DNA of 64,000 nt from Streptomyces sp. NBC_00554 (GCF_041431135.1 NZ_CP107799.1:5456001-5520000); one strand, 5' to 3'; shown: positions 9,291 to 17,439, numbered from the stretch's first letter. A program made the numbers and translations. The notes: generated from the letters alone by a model not told the origin.

Positions 9291-9794
9291 CTATGCGCCG
9301 CGCGGGGCGAAACCGGTCCACTGGCCACCCCTGTTGTCACCGCCCGGACGGTGGCCCGGGCGGTGGTTCGCCAGCCACACACCGCGGCCCAGCGCCCACA
9401 GCAGCAGCCCCGCCACCACCGGACCGCCGAAGATGATGACGAGACCGGCCCCGATGTTGGCGCCGATCACACCGGCCGTCAGCACCCGCCAGCCCACTCC
9501 GACCAGCAGCCCGGCCATGACCAGCGGAACGAGAACCCCCCACCAGCTCTTGTCCATCCCGCCGCTCCGCGAGGCACTTACGAGCAGCGTCGCGCCGACT
9601 CCCGCCAGCACCAGGGCGACCACGCCGAGCACCGTGTCCAGGCCGTCCGGAACCCCCAACGGCTGGAAGGTGTAGTCGAGTTGGGACGCCGGAAGCTCCC
9701 CGGAGTTCTGCTGGCCCAGCAGCCCCCACGCGGCGACCGGTACGGCCGCGACCAGGACGGCGGCGGCGGACAGAAGCGTTCCTCGGTTCATCAT
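9291..9794 (-). CDS. Small integral membrane protein of unknown function
   Basis: From the ATG at 9794 (MMNRGTLLSAAAV) this is 167 residues. Four hydrophobic segments are visible: residues about 5-25, 55-75, 85-105 and 110-135. The tail is Gly/Arg-rich and hydrophilic (NHRPGHRPGGDNRGGQ). No family was recognised. It sits alone between the amidase and an MFS exporter, all on the minus strand. Confidence 0.75.
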   Translation of the reverse strand: MMNRGTLLSAAAVLVAAVPVAAWGLLGQQNSGELPASQLDYTFQPLGVPDGLDTVLGVVALVLAGVGATLLVSASRSGGMDKSWWGVLVPLVMAGLLVGVGWRVLTAGVIGANIGAGLVIIFGGPVVAGLLLWALGRGVWLANHRPGHRPGGDNRGGQWTGFAPRGA

Positions 9795-9927
9795 GTGCCC
9801 AGCGTGGCGGGGCGGGGTCGGGGCGACATGAGCACGCGTACTCAGCCGCTGTGGGCGGAGCACTCAGGTGCGCGCGCCGTACCGACTCCGAGTGCGCGCC
9901 CCCGTACCCCGCTCCCCGCGCGCGTCC

Positions 9928-11187
9928 TCACGCCGCGCTGACCTCGGTCTTCGCGGTGACGGGCGCCGGAGGGGCCCAATCGCCCTCCGCCGGAAGCCGC
10001 CGCATCAGCACCCCGTACCCGACGCCCGCCACCGTCCCCACCACCGCGCACAGCCCCCACAGCCACTCCGCGCCGAACCGGTCGATGACCAGGCCGGACA
10101 TCAGCGGTGCAATGAGCGCGGCGAGCGCCCAGGACAGCGTGTACATGCCCTGATAGCGGCCGCGGCCGTGCACCGGGGAGAGCCGGACGACGAGCCCCGT
10201 CTGGGTGGGCGCGTTGACGATCTCCGCCAGGGTCCACACGCACACGGTGAGCGCGAAGACGCCGACCGACCCGGCGAAGGCGGTGAGCCCGAAGCCGTAC
10301 CCCGCGAGGAGTGAGGAGACGACGAGCAGCCGCTTGGGATCCCGGTGCTCGATGAAACGGGTGACCGGGATCTGCAGAGCGACGATGAGTACGCCGTTGA
10401 CGGCGACCGCCATGCCGTAGTCGGCCGGGGTGAAGCCCGCTTGGCCCATCGCGACCGGGAGTCCGACGAACCCCTGCTGGAAGACGAGGGCGACGAGGAA
10501 CGACAGCCCGACGACGCTCATGAAGCGCCGGTCGCGCAGCACGGTCCCGAGCCCGACACCGTCTTCGGCCGCGGCTTCCTTGACGCTCTGGACCGGCCGT
10601 GACTCCGGGAGCTTCGCGAAGACGACGAGCGCGCAGACGAGGGTCATGCCGGCCTCGATGAGGAAGCCCGCGAGGTAGCTGAACTCGGCGATGAAGCCGG
10701 CGGCCATGGAGGAGACTGCGAAGCCGAGGTTGATGGCCCAGTAGTTGAGCGAGAAGGCCCGCACCCGGTCCTCGGGCCGCACGATGTCGGCCATCATCGC
10801 CTGCACGGCGGGCCGCGAGGCGTTCGAGGCCATCCCCACCAGAAACGCGACCGCGGCGATGGCCACGGGGTGCTGCATGAAGCCGAGCAGCGCGACTGAG
10901 AGGGCCGTGGACACCTGCGCGATCAGCAGCGTGGGCCGCCGCCCGAGCCGGTCGGTCATCACCCCCGCGCCGAGCGAGGAGACGACGCCGCCGAGGCCGT
11001 GCAGAGAGGCGACGAGACCGGCGTACGAGGCGGAGTAGCCGCGGTCGAGTGTCAGGTACAGGGCCATGAACGTGGCGACGAAGGCCCCGAGCCGGTTGAC
11101 GAGGGTGCTGGTCCACAGCCACCAGAACTCGCGGGGGAGCCCGGAGACGCTCTCACGGGCGGCGCGTCTCATGACGGCGAATGACAT
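9928..11187 (-). CDS. MFS transporter (MdtH/YfcJ-like exporter)
   Basis: I begin at the ATG at 11187 (MSFAVMRRAARE, 419 residues); the upstream extension is not hydrophobic and overlaps the promoter area. Twelve membrane helices are apparent. The MFS motif A loop is GVMTDRLGRRPTLL between helices 2 and 3. It resembles multidrug exporters of the DHA1 type, but the substrate is unknown. It is divergent from gpmA with about 150 bp between starts. Confidence 0.9.
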   Translation of the reverse strand: MSFAVMRRAARESVSGLPREFWWLWTSTLVNRLGAFVATFMALYLTLDRGYSASYAGLVASLHGLGGVVSSLGAGVMTDRLGRRPTLLIAQVSTALSVALLGFMQHPVAIAAVAFLVGMASNASRPAVQAMMADIVRPEDRVRAFSLNYWAINLGFAVSSMAAGFIAEFSYLAGFLIEAGMTLVCALVVFAKLPESRPVQSVKEAAAEDGVGLGTVLRDRRFMSVVGLSFLVALVFQQGFVGLPVAMGQAGFTPADYGMAVAVNGVLIVALQIPVTRFIEHRDPKRLLVVSSLLAGYGFGLTAFAGSVGVFALTVCVWTLAEIVNAPTQTGLVVRLSPVHGRGRYQGMYTLSWALAALIAPLMSGLVIDRFGAEWLWGLCAVVGTVAGVGYGVLMRRLPAEGDWAPPAPVTAKTEVSAA

Positions 11188-11335
11188 CGGGACCCCACGG
11201 AGTAAGCGGCTCGGGCAATGAGCGCAACTTACAAATGCGCAGCCCTGCCCGGCCACTCAATTAACAGATGCCGTCAACTGTCCGGCTTCCGGGCAGGCGC
11301 GCGAGGTGACGAAGCCTTCCATTACGCTCGGACGC

Positions 11336-12097
11336 ATGGCCGACGCACCGTACAAGCTGATCCTCCTCCGCCACGGCGAGAGCGAATGGAACGCGAAGAA
11401 CCTGTTCACCGGTTGGGTGGACGTCAACCTCAACGAGAAGGGCGAGAAGGAGGCAGTCCGCGGCGGTGAGCTGCTCAAGGACGCCGGCCTGCTGCCCGAC
11501 GTGGTCCACACCTCGCTCCAGAAGCGCGCGATCCGCACCGCCCAGCTCGCGCTGGAGTCCGCGGACCGCCACTGGATCCCCGTCCACCGCTCCTGGCGCC
11601 TGAACGAGCGCCACTACGGCGCCCTCCAGGGCAAGGACAAGGCCCAGACCCTCGCCGAGTTCGGCGAGGAGCAGTTCATGCTGTGGCGCCGCTCGTACGA
11701 CACGCCGCCGCCGGCCCTCGAGGACGGCACGGAGTTCTCCCAGTCGGGCGACCCCCGCTACGCCTCCATCCCCCCGGAGCTGCGCCCCCGCACGGAGTGC
11801 CTGAAGGACGTCGTCCTCCGCATGCTCCCGTACTGGTACGACGGCATCGTCCCCGACCTCCTCACCGGCCGTACGGTCCTGGTCGCGGCCCACGGCAACT
11901 CCCTCCGCGCCCTCGTCAAGCACCTCGACGGCATCTCCGACGCCGACATCGCAGGCCTGAACATCCCCACCGGCATCCCCCTCTCCTACGAGCTGGACGC
12001 CAACTTCAAGCCCCTCAACCCGGGCGGCACCTACCTCGACCCGGACGCTGCGGCGGCGGCGATCGAGGCGGTCAAGAATCAGGGCAAGAAGAAGTAA
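11336..12097 (+). CDS. gpmA: 2,3-bisphosphoglycerate-dependent phosphoglycerate mutase
   Basis: GpmA interconverts 3- and 2-phosphoglycerate in glycolysis. The ATG at 11336 gives 253 residues, the usual length. The phosphohistidine is His13 in LLRHGESEWN; NLFTGWVDV, RSWRLNERHYG and the second-His region VAAHGNSLRALVKH follow. The C-terminus is NQGKKK. The last codons and the terminator just downstream recur at 14419-14496, which suggests that something inserted at this 3' end (see the repeat entries). Confidence 0.96.
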   Translation: MADAPYKLILLRHGESEWNAKNLFTGWVDVNLNEKGEKEAVRGGELLKDAGLLPDVVHTSLQKRAIRTAQLALESADRHWIPVHRSWRLNERHYGALQGKDKAQTLAEFGEEQFMLWRRSYDTPPPALEDGTEFSQSGDPRYASIPPELRPRTECLKDVVLRMLPYWYDGIVPDLLTGRTVLVAAHGNSLRALVKHLDGISDADIAGLNIPTGIPLSYELDANFKPLNPGGTYLDPDAAAAAIEAVKNQGKKK

Positions 12098-12157
12098 GCC
12101 TGAACGATCTAGCCCTCTACCTGCGGGTTGTCCGCTGGTAGGGGGCTTGTTGTTGTG
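12080..12157 (+). repeat. Direct repeat, left copy: gpmA 3' end plus terminator
   Basis: The 20 bases cagggcaagaagaagtaagc (12080-12099) contain the last gpmA codons and its TAA, and recur exactly at 14419-14438. After 11 unrelated bases in each copy, a terminator hairpin (12111-12147 and 14450-14486) aligns without gaps at 29 of 37 positions. The next ten bases match at seven. Equal spacing over 78 bp makes chance unlikely. The simplest reading is an att-like duplication flanking an insert of about 2.3 kb. Confidence 0.75.
12111..12147 (+). terminator. gpmA rho-independent terminator
   Basis: AGCCCTCTACCTGCGG and its partner CCGCTGGTAGGGGGCT form a long stem just after the gpmA stop, followed by a T/G-rich run. 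A near-identical hairpin stands at 14450-14486. Confidence 0.75.
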
Positions 12158-12239
12158 TCTGGGCCGTCAGGTGCGGCGACGCCGGCTGTGCCGATGAGCG
12201 CGATGGGCACGTCGCGGGGGCCACTGCTCGCTCCCGGTT

Positions 12240-12373
12240 CGCCATCTGATCATCCCGGCTGATCGTCCATGACTCGCCTCGGCCTTTGGTGAGTGCGCTG
12301 AGGAACGATCCGTACAACTCGCGGCGCGCCTGTCGCCACTCAGCAACTGCGGCATGTCTGTCCCGCCGTGACT
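12240..12373 (-). pseudogene. Fragment of a hypothetical gene, paralogous to the gene at 14940-15440
   Basis: Read on the minus strand from about 12373, the frame encodes FESRRDRHAAVAEWRQARRE followed by LYGSFLSALTKG. This parallels FRSRREQNQQWTDTKRAVYV followed by RFLMSLAQAHSR in the intact protein at 14940-15440. The reading frame upstream runs straight into a terminator hairpin (12374-12407), and there is no signal or membrane segment, so the 5' part has been lost. It lies inside the 2.3-kb segment bounded by the gpmA-end repeats. Homology is judged by eye. Confidence 0.5.
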
Positions 12374-12407
12374 CGAAGGGCCCCACCGTTCACGGCGGGG
12401 CCCTTCG
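12374..12407. terminator. GC-rich hairpin, likely bidirectional terminator
   Basis: CGAAGGGCCCC and GGGGCCCTTCG enclose a short loop. It is the second of three hairpins between gpmA and the ice-binding protein gene, and it interrupts the gene fragment at 12240-12373. Confidence 0.7.
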
Positions 12408-12426
12408 ACGTTGTCCGTCTCGTTTT

Positions 12427-12464
12427 GAGTAAGGGGCGTCCTCCCGGAGGGACGCCCCTTACTC
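12427..12464. terminator. Hairpin terminator downstream of the ice-binding/collagen gene
   Basis: GAGTAAGGGGCGTC pairs with GACGCCCCTTACTC around a short loop. It stands 41 bp past the stop of the minus-strand gene at 12506, so it probably ends that transcript. Confidence 0.75.
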
Positions 12465-12505
12465 AACTCGCTTTTCTCCTCAAGAAGATGAGGCCGTGTT
12501 TTCGC

Positions 12506-13780
12506 TCAGCCCTCGCACGTGGCCCGCGTCTTACCCGGCCCGCCCTTGTCGTGCTGCTCCCAGGGGGGAGGACCGTCGTGCTTGGGGCAGGGGGGCTTAC
12601 CGCCGTGCTCCTCATGGTCTCCGTGCTCCCCGTGCTCCCCGTGCTCGCCGTGGCCACCCTCAGGTCCCACAGGACCCTGCGGCCCTTCAGGGCCTTGAGG
12701 TCCGGTGTCTCCCTTGGGGCCCTCAGGTCCGGTGGGGCCGACAGGTCCGGTGGGGCCGGTGGGGCCGGTGGGGCCTACAGATCCGGGAGGCCCGGTGGGC
12801 CCGGTGTCCCCCTGGGGACCCTCAGGTCCGGTGGGGCCGACAGATCCGGTGGGACCGGTGGGACCGACAGGTCCGGTGGGGCCGGTGGGGCCTACAGATC
12901 CGGGAGGCCCGGTGGGTCCGGTGTCCCCCTGGGGACCCTCAGGTCCGGTGGGACCTACAGATCCGGTGGGGCCGACAGGTCCGGTGGGACCGGCAGGCCC
13001 GGTGGGGCCAGTCGCGCAGGTCGGCGACGTGATGACGTTGGTGTCCAGCGTTACCGCGCTGGTCAGCGCCAGGGCTCGGCCCTGGATCTCGGCGCCGGTC
13101 GTCAACGAGATGGATTCCTGGGCCAGGATCGTGCCCACGAACTTGGAATCGGTCCCGAGGGTGGCGGAACTGCCGACCTGCCAGAACACGTTGCAGGGCT
13201 GCGCACCGTTGACGAGGATGACGCTGCTCGCCGTAGCGGTGGTCAGGGTCGATCCGGCCTGGAAGATGAAGACGGCGTTGGGGTCACCCTTGGCATTGAG
13301 CGTGAGGGCTCCGGTGAGTCCCATCGATGTCGTGGCCGTGTAGACGCCGGGTACCAGTACTTTTCCGCCGAGGTCGTCCGTAATGGCAGCCCCGGGTCCC
13401 CGGCCGGCCGCGTTGGTGTAGGCGGTGCCCAGATCCGCCTTCGCCGTAAGGGACTCGCCGTTGGAGATGTTCAGGTCGCCGAAGATCTGTCCGGGGCCGG
13501 AGGGCGTCGACGACGAGAAGCCCGTCACCGAAGAGCCCGGATCGAGTCCCACGTCGCCCTTGATGACGGAGGGGCCGGTGTTGGTGACCGTTGAACCGGC
13601 CAGGATCGCGTAGGTCTTGGCAGTCCCCAGGTCAACAGGGGCTTCTGCGGCCTGCGCGGTGCCCAAGGCCACAGTGGCCGTGGCCAGCAGTACTACTCCG
13701 GGCACCAGCGCGAAACGCGCCTTGAGCCGGCGATGTATACGGATTTTGCCTGGCGGCGGGGACGATGTGGCCGCTGTCAT
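12506..13780 (-). CDS. Secreted ice-binding-fold (DUF3494) protein fused to collagen-like repeats and a His-rich tail
   Basis: The 424-residue product has a long signal peptide (about 1-45, hydrophobic FALVPGVVLLATATVALG). Residues about 48-255 are a DUF3494 ice-binding/adhesin beta-solenoid domain, opening with LGTAKTYAILAGSTVTNTGP. Residues about 258-376 are some 40 Gly-X-Y triplets dominated by GPTGP, with two near-identical blocks (GPEGPQGDTGPTGPPGSVGP). The tail has a GEHGEHGEHGDHEEHGG run that may bind metal, and two cysteines. No sortase motif or membrane anchor is visible. DUF3494 domains occur in both antifreeze proteins and ordinary adhesins, so ice binding is not proven. Surface adhesion or a collagen-like stalk is more likely. 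It lies inside the segment flanked by gpmA-end repeats. Confidence 0.88.
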   Translation of the reverse strand: MTAATSSPPPGKIRIHRRLKARFALVPGVVLLATATVALGTAQAAEAPVDLGTAKTYAILAGSTVTNTGPSVIKGDVGLDPGSSVTGFSSSTPSGPGQIFGDLNISNGESLTAKADLGTAYTNAAGRGPGAAITDDLGGKVLVPGVYTATTSMGLTGALTLNAKGDPNAVFIFQAGSTLTTATASSVILVNGAQPCNVFWQVGSSATLGTDSKFVGTILAQESISLTTGAEIQGRALALTSAVTLDTNVITSPTCATGPTGPAGPTGPVGPTGSVGPTGPEGPQGDTGPTGPPGSVGPTGPTGPVGPTGPTGSVGPTGPEGPQGDTGPTGPPGSVGPTGPTGPTGPVGPTGPEGPKGDTGPQGPEGPQGPVGPEGGHGEHGEHGEHGDHEEHGGKPPCPKHDGPPPWEQHDKGGPGKTRATCEG

Positions 13781-14418
13781 GGACTGACCTTTCTTGTCGC
13801 CGTTGAGCTCAGTCGCCCCGACATAAGGGGATCCCCGATCCCCGTAGCGAGTTCCGGTCGGGCCGGAAGCCGCGTCTCGTGTCGAGGTTCCGCGGAATCA
13901 GCCGAAAACAGAGGAACGCTGGGGCGGGCACCTGCCGATGAGGTGACGAGCCGTTATTGACCACTCAAAAGCTAGCAATAGCCTCATAAAGCACATACAG
14001 ATAAGAGGCCAAAAGGGGGGCGGGAGTGCGTTATTCACCCTGCCGGTCGTGTCGGTGCTTGATTCCGAGCCATCGGCTCGTTCTCGGGGAGGGCCGGGTC
14101 ACCGGCCGGATCATGGCGGTGCCGGTGGGGGTACAGCGAGGCACACGCGCGCCTGCTCGGCCGGCGCACCCACCGTCGTGGCTGACTGTCGTGGGCTGAG
14201 GTGCAGGCCGACCCGAGCGCACCTCTTAGTAGATGTGCCTGGTTACCCGCCTGCGGCCGGCACTTTGAGGATGCGCATCCACTCCATTGCTGGGCAGTCC
14301 CTGGGCCGTCCGAGGCTGCTCGACAGGGACCAACGACGACCAATGACGACAGCTCCGCCGCACATGGCACCCGCCCTGAGCTGCGAGATCCCAGCTCACC
14401 AAGATCCCCGACAAGACC
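13781..14418. other. Gene-free stretch upstream of the ice-binding gene
   Basis: No credible gene is seen. The first 240 bases should hold the promoter of the minus-strand ice-binding gene. They include the least GC-rich bases in this neighbourhood (about 13955-14010). The rest has open frames without coding bias, ribosome site or recognisable motif. Confidence 0.5.
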
Positions 14419-14496
14419 CAGGGCAAGAAGAAGTAAGCAGAGCTGAAGAAGCCCCCTGCCTGCGGTTTCTTCGCAGGCGGGGGGCTCGCTGCTGTG
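14419..14496 (+). repeat. Direct repeat, right copy: orphan gpmA 3' end plus terminator
   Basis: This copy repeats the gpmA tail (CAG GGC AAG AAG AAG TAA GC) with no gpmA body before it; the codons just upstream (GAC AAG ACC) share only an AAG with the real gene. A strong hairpin, AGCCCCCTGCCTGCG with CGCAGGCGGGGGGCT (14450-14486), follows at the same spacing as in the left copy. It may be the original gpmA end displaced by an insertion, or a duplicate left by an element since lost. Confidence 0.75.
14450..14486. terminator. Strong hairpin terminator in the right gpmA-end repeat
   Basis: A near-perfect 15-bp stem closes on a GTTTCTT-type loop. Read on the minus strand it begins 14 bp past the stop of the small gene at 14500-14709, so it may now serve that gene. 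Confidence 0.8.
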
Positions 14497-14499
14497 CGC

Positions 14500-14709
14500 T
14501 CAAGCCGCAACCGTGGCCAGGCTCTGGAACGCCCGGGTCGTGCGAGGGTGGGCGATCTCTTCCAGAAGGTGTCGCCAGTCGGGGTCGGTGACATCCGGGT
14601 GGGCCAGATCCCAGGCGGCGAGCAGCGGGGCGAGGTCGCTCTCGTGGGGGATCTCGGACGGGTGGTCGTCCATCGTGGTGCTCGTCTTGGCGGACAGCAG
14701 CGACTTCAT
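14500..14709 (-). CDS. Small orphan protein of 69 residues
   Basis: The ATG at 14709 is preceded by GGAAGGAAACGACC, a good ribosome site, which decides the start. The protein opens MKSLLSAKTSTTMDDH and is acidic, with a helical-looking centre (LAPLLAAWDLAHPDV, then DWRHLLEEIAHP). It ends in LATVAA. There is no signal peptide and no recognised family. The hairpin at 14450-14486 follows the stop. It could be a small regulatory or peptide-precursor gene, but no maturation enzymes are nearby. Confidence 0.6.
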   Translation of the reverse strand: MKSLLSAKTSTTMDDHPSEIPHESDLAPLLAAWDLAHPDVTDPDWRHLLEEIAHPRTTRAFQSLATVAA

Positions 14710-14889
14710 GGTCGTTTCCTTCCGGATGGGGGCTGCGAGCCTTTGGGATCCGTTGGGTTGAACGATGCCGTGGTGCGCTTGCCGGAACCATGGAGTGCCC
14801 CACCGAATCAAGGGTGTGGGTGGCTGCACCCCGGGAGGGCTGCTCTCCCCCCTGTCGCGGTGAATTGGGGGACGTCGGTGCGTCGTCGG

Positions 14890-14939
14890 CGTGACCGGGA
14901 ACCGTGGCGGAGAGCGTGACCGGGAACCGTGGCAGAGAG
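14890..14939. repeat. 25-bp direct repeat, two copies
   Basis: Two adjacent copies differ at one base (…GTGGCGGAGAG versus …GTGGCAGAGAG). They end directly at the stop codon of the next minus-strand gene. Such slippage products are common in this accessory patch. Confidence 0.85.
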
Positions 14940-15440
14940 TCAGGCCCTACCCGCACGGCGGGATGTCGTCGGTTTCAGGTCGTCCCGCATCAGTTGCTGG
15001 AGGGCTTCCAGGCTTGTGAAGAAGGGCCGTATGACCTGTTGGTACTCGGCGGATTCGACGCCGACAGGCTGTTCGGCCAGCAGGTCGCGGGCGATTCGGA
15101 GTTGGTCGTAGACCGGCTGTGCGGCTCTGTAGATGTGATCCGGGGCGGAGATGGCCAGTTCCCGGAGCACCGATTTGGCGTCGCTCTGCTGCGGATCGTT
15201 GTGGAACGCGTCGTGGACGGCCTGTCGGCGCACGGCGTCCGGTTGTTCGCGGAATGCGACTACCACCATGCGGCTGTGCGCCTGGGCCAGCGACATCAGG
15301 AAGCGCACGTAGACAGCACGCTTGGTGTCGGTCCATTGCTGGTTCTGCTCGCGACGGGAACGGAACACGTCCGCGACCACCGTCGCCCCCACCCCGAAGA
15401 CAGCGCCGAGTGCCGCAACCGCGAGAGTCCCCCACTCCAT
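14940..15440 (-). CDS. Small membrane-anchored hypothetical protein
   Basis: The ATG at 15440 gives 166 residues. A single N-terminal membrane segment (LAVAALGAVFGVGATVVADVF) is followed by a basic stop-transfer stretch and a long amphipathic helical cytoplasmic domain. This anchor-plus-helical-domain type is common in Streptomyces and has no known function. A fragment of a related gene lies at 12240-12373. Confidence 0.75.
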   Translation of the reverse strand: MEWGTLAVAALGAVFGVGATVVADVFRSRREQNQQWTDTKRAVYVRFLMSLAQAHSRMVVVAFREQPDAVRRQAVHDAFHNDPQQSDAKSVLRELAISAPDHIYRAAQPVYDQLRIARDLLAEQPVGVESAEYQQVIRPFFTSLEALQQLMRDDLKPTTSRRAGRA

Positions 15441-15499
15441 GGCGCGCAGCGTACGCGAACCCGGCTCCAGGGCCCCCGCCTCCGGCGTCCTCGGAGCAG

Positions 15500-16323
15500 G
15501 GACCCTTTGCTGTGAATGGGGTGCCCCTCGCTGTCTCGGCGCCCCGTACGGCACGGACGCCGAGACCGGGAAGTCCCTGCAGTACAACCTCTTCGTGCCG
15601 AAGAACTAGGACAGGACCAGGTCGTATCCGATGGTCCTCTTCATGCACGACGCCGGCACGGTCAGCTCGAACCCGCTGATCACGCTGACGCAGGGCCTCG
15701 GCGCGGTGGTGTGGGCGAGTCCGACGGAGCAGGCCAAGCACGAGTCGTTCGTGCTCGCACCGCAGTTCACCGGCGAGGACGAGGGCAGCGACGGCAACAC
15801 GACCTACCTCAAGACCATCAAGGGCCTGATCGACTCGGTCACCGGCAAATACAGCATCGACACGGGTCGGCTCTACACCACCGGCCAGTCCGGCGGCGCG
15901 ATGACGTCGAGCGCGCTGGACTTCAACTACCCCGACCTGTTCGCCGCGTCCTTCCTGGTGGCCGGCCAGTGGGAGGACCTCGACGCCGTCAAGCCGCTGG
16001 CCGAGCAGAAGATCTGGGCCGTGGTCTCGCAGGGCGACACGAAGGCGTACCCGGGCATGACCGGGATCATGGACACCCTGGCGGACGAGGGGGCGAAGAT
16101 CAGCCGTGCCGTGTGGGACGGCCAGTCGACCGTCTCGGAATTCGCCCCTCTGGCCGCCGAGATGAGCGCCAAGGGCACCCCGGTCAATTTCGTGGCGCTG
16201 AAGAAGGGCACGGTGGTGCGGCCCGGCCTGTCGGACGACAGCGGAAGCAACCACATCTGCACCTGGCGGGCCGCCTACACCATCGAGGGCATCAGGGACT
16301 GGCTCTTCCAGCAGATGAAGTGA
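15500..16323 (+). pseudogene. Decayed secreted esterase (PHB-depolymerase-like) with frameshift and amber stop
   Basis: The readable part matches Streptomyces alpha/beta-hydrolase esterases of the PHB depolymerase type. The Ser elbow GQSGG is intact in the main open part (from 15631). Upstream the protein continues in frame as SLQYNLFVPKN, then TAG at 15607-15609 where relatives have a Tyr, then DRTRSYPMVLFMHDAG. Further upstream the matching sequence FAVNGVPLAVSAP is in another frame, so a frameshift lies near 15540. The signal peptide and 5' end are missing, cut near the neighbouring gene start at 15440. The C-terminal 230 residues could still be made from an internal ATG but would not be exported. 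Confidence 0.85.
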
Positions 16324-16367
16324 GCCAGGTCCCGAAAAACCGCCGGGCCACACACCGAGCCATCCGG

Positions 16368-17315
16368 TCAGAGGGAGACAGCCACCGCGTTGAACGTCGT
16401 GTCCGGCAGCTGCGGGCTGGTGAAGCGGGCGTTGACGAGGTAGAGGCGGTCGCCGAAGCGGGCGGCGGTGGTGGGGACGTCGAAGCGCGGGTCGGTGATC
16501 GTGCGGCGCAGGGTGGCGGTGGTGGCCTTGGCGTCGAGGTCGAAGACGGTGACGATGTTGAGGCGGTTCTGTACGACGTACAGGGTGCGGCCGATGCGGA
16601 CGAGGCCGTCGCCGTTGACGACGGTGTCCGCACCGACCAGCGTGATCTTGGTGGCGTACCCGGTCTTGACGCTCACGTTGTAGAGCACGCCCGGGCTGCT
16701 GCTGACGACGATCAGGCCGCGGCCGTCGGGGGTGCCGACGATGCCGTTGGCGTTGTTCACGTTCGGGGTCTGGACCCAGTCGCCGGTGAGCGGCAGGGCG
16801 TGGACCGCTCCGTCGCGGCCGCGCGGTACGCCGTAGAGCACCGCGTCGCGCGAGTCGGTGAACCAGGCGCGGTCGCCGAGCAGGATGACGTCGTTGATGA
16901 AGTGGCCGGTCGCCTCGGTCAGTTGGTGCGTGGCGACCAGTTCGCCGGTACGGGAGTCGTGGATCCGCGCGATGCCCGTGCTTCCGGCGATGTAGAGCAG
17001 GCCGTCGTCGTCCAGCTTCAGGCCGACGGAGACCAGGCCGGTGCCGCCCGCGAATAAGACCTTGCCCTCGCCCGTGCGCAGGTCGGTACGGAGGACGGCG
17101 CCGTTCGCGCGCGAGCCCATGTACGCGTACGGCTTTCTGCCGATGGTGATCCCCTCGGGGAGGAAACCGTCGGGGAGCGGGAACTCGGTCGGCCACGAGG
17201 CCCGCGGGGCGGCGGCGCTGGCCGTGCCGGTGCCTGCCGTGACCGCGAGTGCGGCGAGGGCGCTGCCGCCGAGAACGGCGCGCCGGGACGGCTGGGTGCG
17301 GTGGTTCCGGGTCAT
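16368..17315 (-). CDS. Tat-exported SMP-30/gluconolactonase-like beta-propeller protein
   Basis: The ATG at 17315 with GGAGG upstream gives 315 residues. A twin-arginine signal (PSRRAVLGGSALAALAVTAG) starts it. The mature part has the repeated LYIAGSTGIARIHD- and GRGLIVVSSSPGVLYNV-type blades of six-bladed SMP-30/lactonase propellers. A lactonase or sugar-lactone-binding role outside the cell is plausible, but the metal ligands were not checked. It converges with the esterase pseudogene. Confidence 0.85.
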   Translation of the reverse strand: MTRNHRTQPSRRAVLGGSALAALAVTAGTGTASAAAPRASWPTEFPLPDGFLPEGITIGRKPYAYMGSRANGAVLRTDLRTGEGKVLFAGGTGLVSVGLKLDDDGLLYIAGSTGIARIHDSRTGELVATHQLTEATGHFINDVILLGDRAWFTDSRDAVLYGVPRGRDGAVHALPLTGDWVQTPNVNNANGIVGTPDGRGLIVVSSSPGVLYNVSVKTGYATKITLVGADTVVNGDGLVRIGRTLYVVQNRLNIVTVFDLDAKATTATLRRTITDPRFDVPTTAARFGDRLYLVNARFTSPQLPDTTFNAVAVSL

Positions 17316-17439
17316 GGTTCCAGGCCTCCGTGAAGAGTGGGGGTGGGACTCAGAGACTCCAACTCGCTTAAGAGTTCTATGAGTTCGCAACGGACCGCCG
17401 GCTTCCGGGGTTCCCCGGCGCACTCCCCGCGGGACAACG

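Noticed and set aside
14049..14591. A 180-codon plus-strand frame crossing the right gpmA-end repeat
   Set aside because: It reads the repeat and terminator in the wrong frame, and the composition is not protein-like.
14947..17196. A 749-residue minus-strand frame across the pseudogene region
   Set aside because: It covers the antisense of the esterase fragment and a shifted frame of the SMP-30-like gene; codon use does not support it.
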